Shown piece by piece: positions 8,348 through 17,310 of a stretch of DNA of 64,000 bases. The stretch lies in contig NZ_JBHSYO010000007.1 of NCBI RefSeq assembly GCF_042662685.1, positions 1-64,000 of the forward strand. The letters run 5' to 3'. The position numbers were made by a program, and so were the translations under genes. Origin of the DNA: Pseudobowmanella zhangzhouensis. GTDB taxonomy: Bacteria > Pseudomonadota > Gammaproteobacteria > Enterobacterales > Alteromonadaceae. Within the stretch, counting starts at the first letter, position 1. Each line of letters begins with the position of its first letter. Under the pieces are notes generated by a model. That model was not told where the DNA came from and did no database searches. It worked only from the letters and a program-made list of their open reading frames with translations.

Positions 8348-9421
8348 CTAAGGTTTCGCGACGATGGCTCCGCGCTTCACTGATTGGTTAGCTTTGATAA
8401 TTAACGCATAACTACTGTTATCAAACACCTTAAAAACGACCACTTCGCCAATCTTTAACGCGGGTTGCTCTGTGTCACTGGTAATGGTGGAGATCAGTTT
8501 GTCTGTCTTATTACCATCATCGACATACTGAGGCTTATCATCTCGCTTAATCGCCGGGCCCTGTTTATAAATACCAAACACCGTACCAGGCACAACATCA
8601 GAGCTCCCCATATCCAGCGCGACTACGTCATATTTACCCATCAACGTATGGTTCTCGACGCTGCCAATCACATGGCCACGTTGCTGATTGGCCGGCACCA
8701 GCCCCAACACTTTATCTGTATGCATTGGCGGTGCGGGCATGATCCGATCGCCACGATTTGCTTCGAAGTTAGACGCTTTCACTTTGACGACACTGGTGCT
8801 GCCTGTGTCAGCCGGAATCACCTCTACATCGGCGACATTACGCACCTGCCAGCCGAGTAACTCATCATCCATGTCCATTAACTGATTCTGTTTGCGCACT
8901 ATGACATAGTCGTTGCCGGCGGAATCAATCTTATCGCTGATAATCAAATCCCCGCTGGCGAAGCGAATGCCACCGTCGGGATCACCCAACACTATCGGTA
9001 ATGCCTGGAATTCTTCATCTGACAGCAAAAAGTCATTGTTAACAAAGGATTCAATTACCGACCACGGGATAGTCGCAATGGGTTCTGGTTTGAACACTTT
9101 GCGGCCTTGAGGTGACAGCTTAACCAAAGGTTTTAATACTTCGGGCTCTCGTACAATTTCCAGTTCAGGCTCCCCCTGCTCATTCACCCGCAGGCGCAGT
9201 TCATCGCCGGGGTAGATCAGGTGAGGGTTGGTAAGGAAGGTGTTATTGCGCCATAGCTCAGGCCATTGCCAGGGTTTTTCCAGGTACATGCTGGATATAT
9301 CCCACAGGGTATCGCCCTTTTTGACTATATATACGTCTGGTGCCGTGTCCTTAATCTGTATGGCCAACACGCTTAATGGCATTACAGCCAGCATTATTAA
9401 CCATCGTAACCACTTAGCCAT
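8348..9421 (-). CDS. LysM-domain periplasmic protein upstream of dprA
   Basis: A 357-residue protein with a signal peptide (residues 1-20) and one LysM domain at about 30-78 (VYIVKKGDTLWDISSMYL...NPHLIYPGDELRL) for binding peptidoglycan glycan strands. The rest, about 280 residues, has no motif I recognise beyond beta-rich segments. The ATG at 9421 is preferred over one 30 bases upstream because a purine-rich site (AAGGGGGAG) stands at the right distance and the signal peptide starts there. Homologues sit between dprA and def in other gammaproteobacteria. It diverges from def. Confidence 0.88.
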   Translation of the reverse strand: MAKWLRWLIMLAVMPLSVLAIQIKDTAPDVYIVKKGDTLWDISSMYLEKPWQWPELWRNNTFLTNPHLIYPGDELRLRVNEQGEPELEIVREPEVLKPLVKLSPQGRKVFKPEPIATIPWSVIESFVNNDFLLSDEEFQALPIVLGDPDGGIRFASGDLIISDKIDSAGNDYVIVRKQNQLMDMDDELLGWQVRNVADVEVIPADTGSTSVVKVKASNFEANRGDRIMPAPPMHTDKVLGLVPANQQRGHVIGSVENHTLMGKYDVVALDMGSSDVVPGTVFGIYKQGPAIKRDDKPQYVDDGNKTDKLISTITSDTEQPALKIGEVVVFKVFDNSSYALIIKANQSVKRGAIVAKP

Positions 9422-9558
9422 CTTGGCTCCCCCTTCACAGGATTGTGTCAAATCTACTCAGATAAGATAGAATATCGGTAATTTGATAACAGAGTAATAG
9501 GTTTGCGTACAAGGATCGTATACAAATTTATACTAACCCTATTGTAGCTAAAGAAATT

Positions 9559-10068
9559 ATGGCCGTTTTAGAAGTACTTCGATTTCCAGATGAGCGTTTA
9601 CGAACTGTCGCCACAGCGGTAGAAAAAGTAGATGCCGACATTCAACAACTTATCGACGATATGTTCGAAACCATGCGTGACGAAAAAGGCATCGGCCTGG
9701 CCGCCACTCAGGTAAATGTGCACAAGCGCGTGGTCGTCATGGACGTGTCTGAAGAACAAAATAATCCGCTGGTATTTATCAACCCGGAGATTATCAGCAA
9801 GGCCGGCTCGACCATCAGCGAAGAAGGCTGTTTGTCCGTGCCGAATAACTACGCCAAGGTCGATCGTGCCGAACAGGTTACTGTACGCGCACTGGATCGT
9901 GACGGCAACGAGTTCACATTAGATGCAGAGGGTTTATTGGCCGTCTGTATTCAACATGAATTAGATCATCTACGCGGCGTGCTGTTTGTCGATTATCTGT
10001 CGCCACTAAAGCGCCAGCGCATTCGCAAAAAACTGGAAAAAGAAGCACGTCTGGAAGCGAAACCTTGA
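9559..10068 (+). CDS. def: Peptide deformylase
   Basis: A 169-residue metalloenzyme that removes the formyl group from nascent N-terminal methionine. The three family motifs are intact: GIGLAATQ (44-51), EGCLSVP (89-95, metal ligand Cys91) and QHELDH (132-137, ligands His133 and His137, catalytic Glu134). Length equals E. coli Def (169). It is the first gene of def-fmt-rsmB; its stop codon overlaps the fmt start. Confidence 0.98.
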   Translation: MAVLEVLRFPDERLRTVATAVEKVDADIQQLIDDMFETMRDEKGIGLAATQVNVHKRVVVMDVSEEQNNPLVFINPEIISKAGSTISEEGCLSVPNNYAKVDRAEQVTVRALDRDGNEFTLDAEGLLAVCIQHELDHLRGVLFVDYLSPLKRQRIRKKLEKEARLEAKP

Positions 10069-11000
10069 GCAAGCCACTAAATATTATTTTTGCCGGTACG
10101 CCGGACTTCGCAGCGCGGCATCTGGCCGCGCTTCTCAATTCAGAGCACAAGGTTATTGGTGTTTACAGCCAGCCTGATCGTCCCGCCGGTCGCGGCCAAA
10201 AGCTACAGCCCAGCGCAGTAAAGCAACTTGCTGTTGAGCATGACATTCCGGTATTCCAACCACAGAGTCTGCGTAATGAAGAGGCACAAAAAGAATTAGC
10301 TGAATTAAACGCCGATCTGATGGTGGTGGTTGCCTATGGCCTGATTCTACCCAAAGTCGTATTGGACACCCCGCGACTCGGTTGCATCAACGTACATGGT
10401 TCATTGTTACCACGCTGGCGCGGCGCCGCTCCTATTCAACGGGCGATTTGGGCTGGAGATGAAAAAACCGGTGTGACTATTATGCAAATGGACATTGGTC
10501 TGGATACCGGACCAATGTTGTTAAAAGCAGAATTGTCCATTGAGCCCAGCGACACCAGCGCCACCCTTTATGACAAACTCGCGCAATTAGGCCCTCAGGC
10601 ATTGCTGGATTGCCTGACAGATCTGGAGTCAATCTCACCGGTAGAGCAGGACAATGCGCAAGCCAACTATGCCGAAAAGCTCTCAAAAGAAGAGGCCAAA
10701 ATCGATTGGCAGTTAAGCGCCGCGCAGTTAGAGCGCAATATCCGTGCTTTCAATCCATGGCCGGTGGCGTTTTTTGAGGCCGAGCAACAGGCCATCAAGG
10801 TATGGCAGGCCGACGTGATTAATCAATCGGGTCAGCCAGGTGAAATTTTATGTGCCGATAAACAGGGTATCGTGATTGCCTGTGGTGAACAGGCCCTGTG
10901 CATTACCACTTTGCAAATACCCGGTAAAAAGGCCATGGCGGCCAGTGACGTACTCAATTCCCGCGCCCAATGGTTTAACGTCGGAACGGTGCTGGCGTGA
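10065..11000 (+). CDS. fmt: Methionyl-tRNA formyltransferase
   Basis: A 311-residue enzyme that formylates initiator Met-tRNA with 10-formyl-THF, the counterpart of Def. Catalytic Asn109, His111 and Asp147 sit in INVHGSLLPRWRGAAPIQ and GLDTGP. A C-terminal OB-like domain follows from about residue 205. It starts with TTG overlapping the def stop (10065-10068) and ends overlapping the GTG start of rsmB, so the three genes are translationally coupled. Confidence 0.97.
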   Translation: MSKPLNIIFAGTPDFAARHLAALLNSEHKVIGVYSQPDRPAGRGQKLQPSAVKQLAVEHDIPVFQPQSLRNEEAQKELAELNADLMVVVAYGLILPKVVLDTPRLGCINVHGSLLPRWRGAAPIQRAIWAGDEKTGVTIMQMDIGLDTGPMLLKAELSIEPSDTSATLYDKLAQLGPQALLDCLTDLESISPVEQDNAQANYAEKLSKEEAKIDWQLSAAQLERNIRAFNPWPVAFFEAEQQAIKVWQADVINQSGQPGEILCADKQGIVIACGEQALCITTLQIPGKKAMAASDVLNSRAQWFNVGTVLA

Positions 11001-12283
11001 AATACAACATTCGCGCCATCTGCGCCAATCTGCTGTATCGGGTGTTAGAACAAGGTCAGTCACTTCGCGAGCAGTTGCCTGCAGCACAGGCACCTTTAAC
11101 CGAAAAAGACAAAGCCTGGGTACAGGAGGTCACCTATGGGGTGTTACGCCATCTGCCCTTACTGCAGTTTTGGTTGCGCCCCATGTTAAGCAAGCCGCTA
11201 AAAGGCAAAAATAAGGTTATTGAACACCTGTTACTGGTGGGGCTATATCAGCTTAATTTTACTCGTGTTTCTGCCCACGCCGCATTGTCAGAAACAGTCA
11301 ATGCCTGCGTGACACTGAAAGCACCGTCTCTGAAAGGCTTAGTGAACGCAATACTGCGCAATGCTCAGCGCCAAACACTCCCGCAACCGGAGGATGGTGC
11401 GGTTCAAAATGGATTGCCCAACTGGCTTTATCAGCACATCAGCCAGGCTTATGGCGAAAGGGCTGCAGATGTGTTTAATGCCATGCAACACAAGGCTCCA
11501 TTATGGCTACGAGTAAACCGTGCACGCGTTACTCATCAGGATTTTCTGCAAGCGTTAACTGAACAACAGCTCGACTTTAGCTTAAGCGAGCAACATCCGG
11601 ACGCCGTGATTCTGAACCAGTTTGCCGATATCACCCGCCTGCCCGGCTTTGCACAAGGTTGGTTTAGTGTGCAGGATGGTGCCGCGCAGTTAGCGGCGGC
11701 CTACCTGAACCCGCAAGCCGATGAGCGTGTTTTAGATGCTTGTGCCGCGCCTGGTGGCAAAACCGGCCACATTGCCGAGCTCGCACCTGAAATATCCGAA
11801 TTAATCGCATTGGACAGCGAAGCAAGCCGACTGGAACGGGTGAAAGAAAACCTGCAACGCCTCGGACATCAGGCATCGATCATTTGTGCTGACGCTGGCG
11901 CAATAGACAGCTGGTGGGACGGCAAACCATTTGATCGGATCTTACTGGATGCGCCGTGCTCGGCCACTGGAGTAATTCGTCGCCACCCAGATATTCGATG
12001 GTTACGTAAGGCCTTTGATATTCCCGCTTTGGTCGAGTTACAACAGCAAATACTTAACGCATTGTGGCAAACGCTCAAACCCGGCGGACACCTACTCTAT
12101 GCCACTTGCTCTATTCTGCCGCAGGAAAACTGCCAGCAAATAGAACGGTTTTTACAGCAGCACACAGATGCCTGTTTATTGCCGTTACCAGGTTCAGATG
12201 CTGAGTCTGTCGGCCGTCAAATTCTGCCGGGCGAGCAGCAAATGGATGGTTTCTATTATGCGATGCTGCTAAAGTCAGAATAA
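10997..12283 (+). CDS. rsmB: 16S rRNA (cytosine967-C5)-methyltransferase
   Basis: A 428-residue enzyme (E. coli 429) that methylates C967 of 16S rRNA with SAM. The N-terminal NusB-like helical domain (1 to about 140) precedes the Rossmann methyltransferase domain with DACAAPGGKTGH (from 247), DAPCSATG (Cys321) and ATCS (Cys371). The two cysteines are the product-release and nucleophile residues of the RsmB/Nop2 family. Start is GTG, overlapping the fmt stop. Confidence 0.97.
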   Translation: MKYNIRAICANLLYRVLEQGQSLREQLPAAQAPLTEKDKAWVQEVTYGVLRHLPLLQFWLRPMLSKPLKGKNKVIEHLLLVGLYQLNFTRVSAHAALSETVNACVTLKAPSLKGLVNAILRNAQRQTLPQPEDGAVQNGLPNWLYQHISQAYGERAADVFNAMQHKAPLWLRVNRARVTHQDFLQALTEQQLDFSLSEQHPDAVILNQFADITRLPGFAQGWFSVQDGAAQLAAAYLNPQADERVLDACAAPGGKTGHIAELAPEISELIALDSEASRLERVKENLQRLGHQASIICADAGAIDSWWDGKPFDRILLDAPCSATGVIRRHPDIRWLRKAFDIPALVELQQQILNALWQTLKPGGHLLYATCSILPQENCQQIERFLQQHTDACLLPLPGSDAESVGRQILPGEQQMDGFYYAMLLKSE

Positions 12284-12316
12284 TTTTTATCACTATAACC
12301 AATGAGTTAGCCGTTA

Positions 12317-13750
12317 ATGAAAATAATCATTCTGGGTGCCGGTCAGGTCGGTGCCACACTCGCTGAAAACTTAGTCGGCGAGCAAAATGAAATTACCATC
12401 ATTGACGCCAATGCTCAGGTGTTACGCGAACTGCAAGACAGACTGGATTTACGGATTGTTGAGGGCCACGGCTCTCACCCTAACATCCTGAAACAGGCCG
12501 GCGCCGAAGATGCGGATATGCTGATCGCGGTAAGCAATAGTGATGAAACCAATATGATGGCCTGTCAGGTTGCCCATACCCTGTTTAAAACGCCCACAAA
12601 AATTGCGCGTATTCGCTCTGAAGACTATCTCAATTTTCAGGAACAGTTATTTAAGCCGCAGGATATCCCGGTTGACCACCTTATTGCGCCGGAGCAATTG
12701 GTAACGCAGTCGATCCGCCGCTTGATTGACTATCCGGGCGCCCTGCAAGTCATGGAATTTGCGGATGGCAAAGTCAGCCTGGTCGCAGTAAAAGCCTACT
12801 ACGGCGGTCTACTGGTTGGGCATGCTTTATCTACTCTACGTGAACATATGCCGAACGTGGATACCCGCGTGGCGGCCATTTACCGTCAGGGCAAACCCAT
12901 ACGTCCGTTAGGCACCACAGTTATCGAAGCCGACGATGAAGTGTTTTTTATCGCCGCGACCAAACATATTCGAGCGGTTATGAGCGAGTTACAGAAGCTG
13001 GAAAGTAGCTATAAACGCATCATTATCGCCGGTGGTGGCCTGATTGGTGCCGGGCTGGCAAAGCAGCTGGAGGAACGCCACAACGTCAAGCTGATCGAAC
13101 GCTCGGCGCAACGAACAGAGCAATTGGCCAGCCAGTTGAACCATACTCTGGTGTTCCAGGGGGATGCATCAGACCATGAATTGCTCAGCGAAGAGCATAT
13201 CGAACAGGCTGATGTATTTATCGCTGTCACTAATGATGACGAAGCAAATATCATGTCCGCTATGCTGGCAAAACGAATGGGCGCCAAGAAGACCATGGTA
13301 CTGATTCAGCGCGGTGCCTATGTGGATATGGTACAAGGCGGTGAGATCGATATCGCTATTTCCCCACAACAGGCAACTATCTCTGCACTGCTTACCCACG
13401 TACGCAAGGGTGATATTGTTAATGTGTACTCACTTCGCCGTGGTGCCGCGGAAGCTATAGAGGCCGTCGCCCATGGTGATGAAAAAACTTCGAAAGTGAT
13501 AGGTCGTCAGATTAAAGATATCAAACTGCCACCTGGTGCCACTATCGGTGCAATAGTGCGCAAAGCCGATCCGTTACTGGCACACTCAAATAAAATGATT
13601 GAGTCGATTGCGCAAAAAGATGAAGTACTGATTGCGCACTCCGATACGGTTATTCAGCCCGACGACCACGTTATTCTGTTTTTAGTAGACAAAAAGTACG
13701 TACGGGACGTTGAGAAACTGTTCCAACCCAGCGCTTTTTTCTTCGGGTAA
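12317..13750 (+). CDS. trkA: Trk potassium-uptake regulatory subunit TrkA
   Basis: A 477-residue cytosolic protein with two RCK_N/RCK_C repeats. The first Rossmann loop is ILGAGQVGATLAENL (from residue 4); the second is IIAGGGLIGAGLAKQL (about 236). It binds NAD(H)/ATP and gates the TrkH K+ channel. It lies 33 bases after rsmB as in E. coli. It converges on trkH with only 5 bases between the stops, so both Trk subunits lie side by side; in E. coli they are far apart. Confidence 0.97.
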   Translation: MKIIILGAGQVGATLAENLVGEQNEITIIDANAQVLRELQDRLDLRIVEGHGSHPNILKQAGAEDADMLIAVSNSDETNMMACQVAHTLFKTPTKIARIRSEDYLNFQEQLFKPQDIPVDHLIAPEQLVTQSIRRLIDYPGALQVMEFADGKVSLVAVKAYYGGLLVGHALSTLREHMPNVDTRVAAIYRQGKPIRPLGTTVIEADDEVFFIAATKHIRAVMSELQKLESSYKRIIIAGGGLIGAGLAKQLEERHNVKLIERSAQRTEQLASQLNHTLVFQGDASDHELLSEEHIEQADVFIAVTNDDEANIMSAMLAKRMGAKKTMVLIQRGAYVDMVQGGEIDIAISPQQATISALLTHVRKGDIVNVYSLRRGAAEAIEAVAHGDEKTSKVIGRQIKDIKLPPGATIGAIVRKADPLLAHSNKMIESIAQKDEVLIAHSDTVIQPDDHVILFLVDKKYVRDVEKLFQPSAFFFG

Positions 13751-13755
13751 GCCTC

Positions 13756-15207
13756 TTAGCTACGCCAGAAGGCTGGGGTGAACAGAACCAGCAATGAGAA
13801 TATCTCCAGTCGGCCAAACAGCATGGCAACGACTAATAACCACTTGCCGGTATCTGTGACGTCACCAAAATGCGCTGCCACCTGCCCCAGGCCCGGACCG
13901 AGATTATTTAAGCACGCCGCTGTCGCCGAAAACGCCGAGATGTCATTCATGCCGGTGGCAATCAATGACAGCATGATCACCACAAACACTACCGCATAGG
14001 CAGAAAAGAAGCCCCATACTGCATCCACAACGCGGTCTGGCAACGCGCGGTTACCCAGTTTGACCATATACACGGCTTTGGGGTGAATTAGACGATTTAC
14101 TTCGCGCATGCCTTGAATATACAAAAGCACGATCCGGATAACTTTCATCCCGCCACCGGTAGAGCCAGCACAGCCACCAATAAAACTGGCAAAAATTAAC
14201 AGTATGGGTAAGAACAGCGGCCATTCTGCAAAGCTATCTGTCGCGAAACCGGCGGTCGTACTTATAGAGACCGCCTGAAACATGGCCTGATCCAGCGTAG
14301 CTTCGGTTGAGGCGTACCAGTTGTGATGCAGCAATACCAGGAAACACACCAGAATCAGCGCGAATTGCAGCATGAAAAAGGCTTTTAACTCGGGATCAAA
14401 GAGGTAGCCTTTCAAGGTGCGCCCGCTAACCGCTGCATAATGCAGGGCGAAATTCAGTGCTGAGATCCACAGAAAAACAACACAAACAATGTTGATAAGC
14501 GGACTGTCGAAATAGCCCATGCTGGCATCATGGGTGGAGAACCCACCGATTGCGATAGTTGAGAATGCATGACAAATAGCATCAAACCAACCCATGCCTG
14601 CAACTTTATAAGCAAGTGTGCAGGCAGTGGTCAACGCCAGATAGATGTACCATAGGTGTTTCGCTGTATCGGCGATACGCGGAGTCATTTTCGAGTCTTT
14701 AATCGGCCCCGGAGTTTCGGCGCGATATAACTGCATCCCACCCACCCCAAGAATAGGCAGGATAGCGACAGCGAGTACAATGATCCCCATCCCCCCTAAC
14801 CACTGAAGCTGCTGTCGATAAAACAATACTGCTTTGGGTAGGAAATCGATTCCCTGAATGACAGTTGCCCCGGTGGTAGTTAAACCTGAGAAGGACTCAA
14901 AAAATGCGTCGGCCACCGTCATTTTAGGCTGTTCAAGCAGGATAAAGGGTAATGCCCCCACACTGCCCAGCACCGTCCAGAACAACACAACAATTAAGAA
15001 TCCCTCACGGGCTTTGAGATCCCGCTTAAATTCGCGGTTGGGGTACCAAAGGCTCAGGCCAGCGACAATGCTGATAACAAAGGCAGTAACGAAGGGCAAA
15101 CCACTGCCATCGGCGTAGATAACAGATACCAACGCAGGCGGAATCATCGCAACACTAAAAAGCGCGACAAGCAATCCCAATATGCGGATGATGGAACGAT
15201 ACTGCAT
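13756..15207 (-). CDS. trkH: Trk potassium-uptake membrane subunit TrkH
   Basis: A 483-residue inner-membrane K+ translocating subunit with four membrane-pore-membrane repeats. The four filter loops are visible: GLTTTGATV, AIGGFSTHD, STTAGFATD and NNLGPGLGQV. Length matches E. coli TrkH (483). It is partner to the convergent TrkA. No terminator hairpin was found in the 5-base gap. Confidence 0.96.
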   Translation of the reverse strand: MQYRSIIRILGLLVALFSVAMIPPALVSVIYADGSGLPFVTAFVISIVAGLSLWYPNREFKRDLKAREGFLIVVLFWTVLGSVGALPFILLEQPKMTVADAFFESFSGLTTTGATVIQGIDFLPKAVLFYRQQLQWLGGMGIIVLAVAILPILGVGGMQLYRAETPGPIKDSKMTPRIADTAKHLWYIYLALTTACTLAYKVAGMGWFDAICHAFSTIAIGGFSTHDASMGYFDSPLINIVCVVFLWISALNFALHYAAVSGRTLKGYLFDPELKAFFMLQFALILVCFLVLLHHNWYASTEATLDQAMFQAVSISTTAGFATDSFAEWPLFLPILLIFASFIGGCAGSTGGGMKVIRIVLLYIQGMREVNRLIHPKAVYMVKLGNRALPDRVVDAVWGFFSAYAVVFVVIMLSLIATGMNDISAFSATAACLNNLGPGLGQVAAHFGDVTDTGKWLLVVAMLFGRLEIFSLLVLFTPAFWRS

Positions 15208-15407
15208 GTTGTTATGTTTGCACCTGTTATCAGCCTGACAATCAGCAGAAATGCTAACTAATTGGCTGTTTTTTCATAGTTTTTATCAGCCTATTATTGT
15301 CTTTAGTTTTCTAAACCTAAAGCCTTTTAGTATTTTTTATTTCTCAAATGGTTAGCGCCCCGATAAAGTAAAACCAGCTATCAGTGCAGCAAAGGCGTAC
15401 ACGCATA

Positions 15408-16262
15408 ATGAATTTGCCGAAAAATCCACTTAAGGTAAGTCTCACCCCTTACCTGCCTGATAGCGAAGCGCATGGCGTTATCATTCTTGCCCCGGCGATG
15501 GGAGTTAATCAACGCTACTATGCTGCTCTGGCGAACTGGCTCACCACAAAGGGGTTCATTGCGGTCACGTTTGACTTTCAGGGCATGGGTGTCAATTCCC
15601 CCAAACAACTGAAACACATCGACATCAACATCACAGACTGGATTGAGACTGACTGTGCCCGGGTCATTGCCTGGTGCCGTGAAAGTTGGCCAGACCTTAA
15701 AATAACCTGGGTGGGACATAGTCTGAGCGGGCAAATTTTCCCTCTAATCCCCAACCAAACTGAATTATCCGGCATTGTCAGTATTGCCTCGGGCAGTGGT
15801 TTTTGGCGCCTTGCTCCCATGACCATGCGCTTTAAAGCTCTCACACTTTGGCATTTGATAGTTCCTGCACTCACCCCTTTGTTTGGTTATTTTCCGGGGA
15901 AAAAATTAGGGGTGGTCGCCAACTTACCCAAAAGAGTCATCTATCAGTGGCGCAAGTGGTGCCTCGACTCCGATTACTGCCTTGCTGCCGCGCCACCTAG
16001 CATGCGCGCGACATTTACCAGCACTAAGCAAAAGGTTGTCGCACTGACATTTGACGATGACCACATGATTTCCCTTGAAAGTGCTCGCGCGCTGCACAGG
16101 CTGTTTGCGCGAAATGACATAGACCATCAACATATTTCATCATCGCAAACGCCGTTTAAGCGAATTGGCCACTTCGGCTTTTTCCGGCATCGGCAGCAGG
16201 AAGCGCTATGGGCAACCTATCTGCTACCCGCTATCCTCAGCGTGCTGGATCAAAAAGTGTGA
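15408..16262 (+). CDS. Alpha/beta-fold hydrolase
   Basis: A 284-residue soluble protein of the alpha/beta hydrolase fold (a COG4757-like type). The oxyanion segment ILAPAMGVNQRYY is followed by the FDFQGMG strand-turn, the nucleophile elbow GHSLSG (103-108, Ser105), an acid candidate in LTFDDDHM and a late histidine in RIGHFGFF. The ATG at 15408 has an AAAGG stretch 12 bases upstream; an alternative GTG at 15384 has none. The substrate is unknown. Its last 13 bases overlap the convergent elbB. Confidence 0.8.
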   Translation: MNLPKNPLKVSLTPYLPDSEAHGVIILAPAMGVNQRYYAALANWLTTKGFIAVTFDFQGMGVNSPKQLKHIDINITDWIETDCARVIAWCRESWPDLKITWVGHSLSGQIFPLIPNQTELSGIVSIASGSGFWRLAPMTMRFKALTLWHLIVPALTPLFGYFPGKKLGVVANLPKRVIYQWRKWCLDSDYCLAAAPPSMRATFTSTKQKVVALTFDDDHMISLESARALHRLFARNDIDHQHISSSQTPFKRIGHFGFFRHRQQEALWATYLLPAILSVLDQKV

Positions 16263-16921
16263 TGTTTTTCAGCTAATGCCAACACTTGCATCACCCATTT
16301 TTGGATCCCCTCCCAAGCTTGCTCGATGTTGGTTGCCAACATATAGGCTGGCGTGGTGACGACTTTATGGGCCTTATCCAGCACCACATCATTAACCTCA
16401 CAATTGACATGTTTCGCGCCCATATTCTCGAGGGCGAGCGCGGTCTCCTTGTCATTGCCAATCGTCACAGAGATACCTTCACCATGTATTTTTGCTACCA
16501 TCGCAGGCGAGATACACGCATAGCCCAGCGGTTTATCAGCCTGACTAAACTCCCTGCATACCCTTACAACTTCACTATCTACTGACATGGCCGAGCCCTC
16601 CGTTGCAAACGAACACAGGTTTTTTGCAGCACCGAAGCCACCGGGCACCAAACAAACATCAAAATCCCTGGCGTGACAGTCACTGAGCGGTTGAATATCG
16701 CCACGCGCAATGCGCGCCGACTCCACCAAAACGTTGCGAGTCTCATCAGGCTGCGGCTGCCCGGTCAGATGGTTGATCACATGCAATTGTGTTTTATCCG
16801 GCGCGAAACAGCGGTAACTAGCCCCTGCCAGCCTGACGGCCAACATAGTTAGTACCGCTTCATGAATCTCTGCACCATCATACACACCACAGCCACTTAG
16901 AATTATCGCGACTTTTTTCAT
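16250..16921 (-). CDS. elbB: ElbB (isoprenoid biosynthesis glyoxalase-like, DJ-1/PfpI fold)
   Basis: A 223-residue protein matching ElbB/YhbL of E. coli (217 aa): MKKVAIILSGCGVYDGAEIHE at the start, VPGGFGAAKNLC in the middle, a GYACISPAM nucleophile elbow, and an NDKETALALENMGAKH segment. The family has weak glyoxalase activity and an old genetic link to isoprenoid synthesis. Start codon and length fit. It diverges from polA across a 389-base gap. Confidence 0.92.
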   Translation of the reverse strand: MKKVAIILSGCGVYDGAEIHEAVLTMLAVRLAGASYRCFAPDKTQLHVINHLTGQPQPDETRNVLVESARIARGDIQPLSDCHARDFDVCLVPGGFGAAKNLCSFATEGSAMSVDSEVVRVCREFSQADKPLGYACISPAMVAKIHGEGISVTIGNDKETALALENMGAKHVNCEVNDVVLDKAHKVVTTPAYMLATNIEQAWEGIQKWVMQVLALAEKHHTF

Positions 16922-17042
16922 ATCTTGCTCCAGCCCTTGTATTTATTACCTTATGCTTGTTGATTATTTTTAAATCAGCTTTAAATCAAAAAAACTTTAA
17001 ACAGAACACTTTTCAACCAATCTGGTTATGTTATTGTACTTG

Positions 17043-17230
17043 TCCGATTTGACCTGCTCAGCTTTGACAAATCGGAATATCCACAATGGAATACAAGAAT
17101 AATAACAAGGTCTCAAGTTTCTTCTTATTCCTTACAGAGCATTATTAACATAGCCTTCAGACACTTCTTGTCCACGACACGAGGTGCGTTCATGCTAATC
17201 GCGAAAAAATTATCTACAAACTTATCCACA
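17043..17230. promoter_or_regulatory. polA upstream region with DnaA-box cluster and inverted repeat
   Basis: The 389-base gap between elbB and polA (16922-17310) holds no gene. It contains a perfect DnaA box TTATCCACA (17222-17230), a near-match TTATCTACA 3 bases before it (17210-17218) and ATATCCACA (17077-17085). A 9-bp inverted repeat, TCCGATTTG (17043-17051) and CAAATCGGA (17068-17076), has no U-tract and looks like an operator rather than a terminator. DnaA control of polA is a plausible inference. Confidence 0.5.
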
Positions 17231-17310
17231 AGTTGTGCAATTTTGTTCACTGGTTGAGATAAGGTAACTGTGGCATCCTTGTCGCCATATTTTCCCGATA
17301 TGTATTCACC

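Noticed and set aside
17015..17027. AACCA-ATC-TGGTT palindrome as a FadR-type operator
   Set aside because: Only a 5-bp match and not close to the FadR consensus; no fatty-acid gene adjacent.
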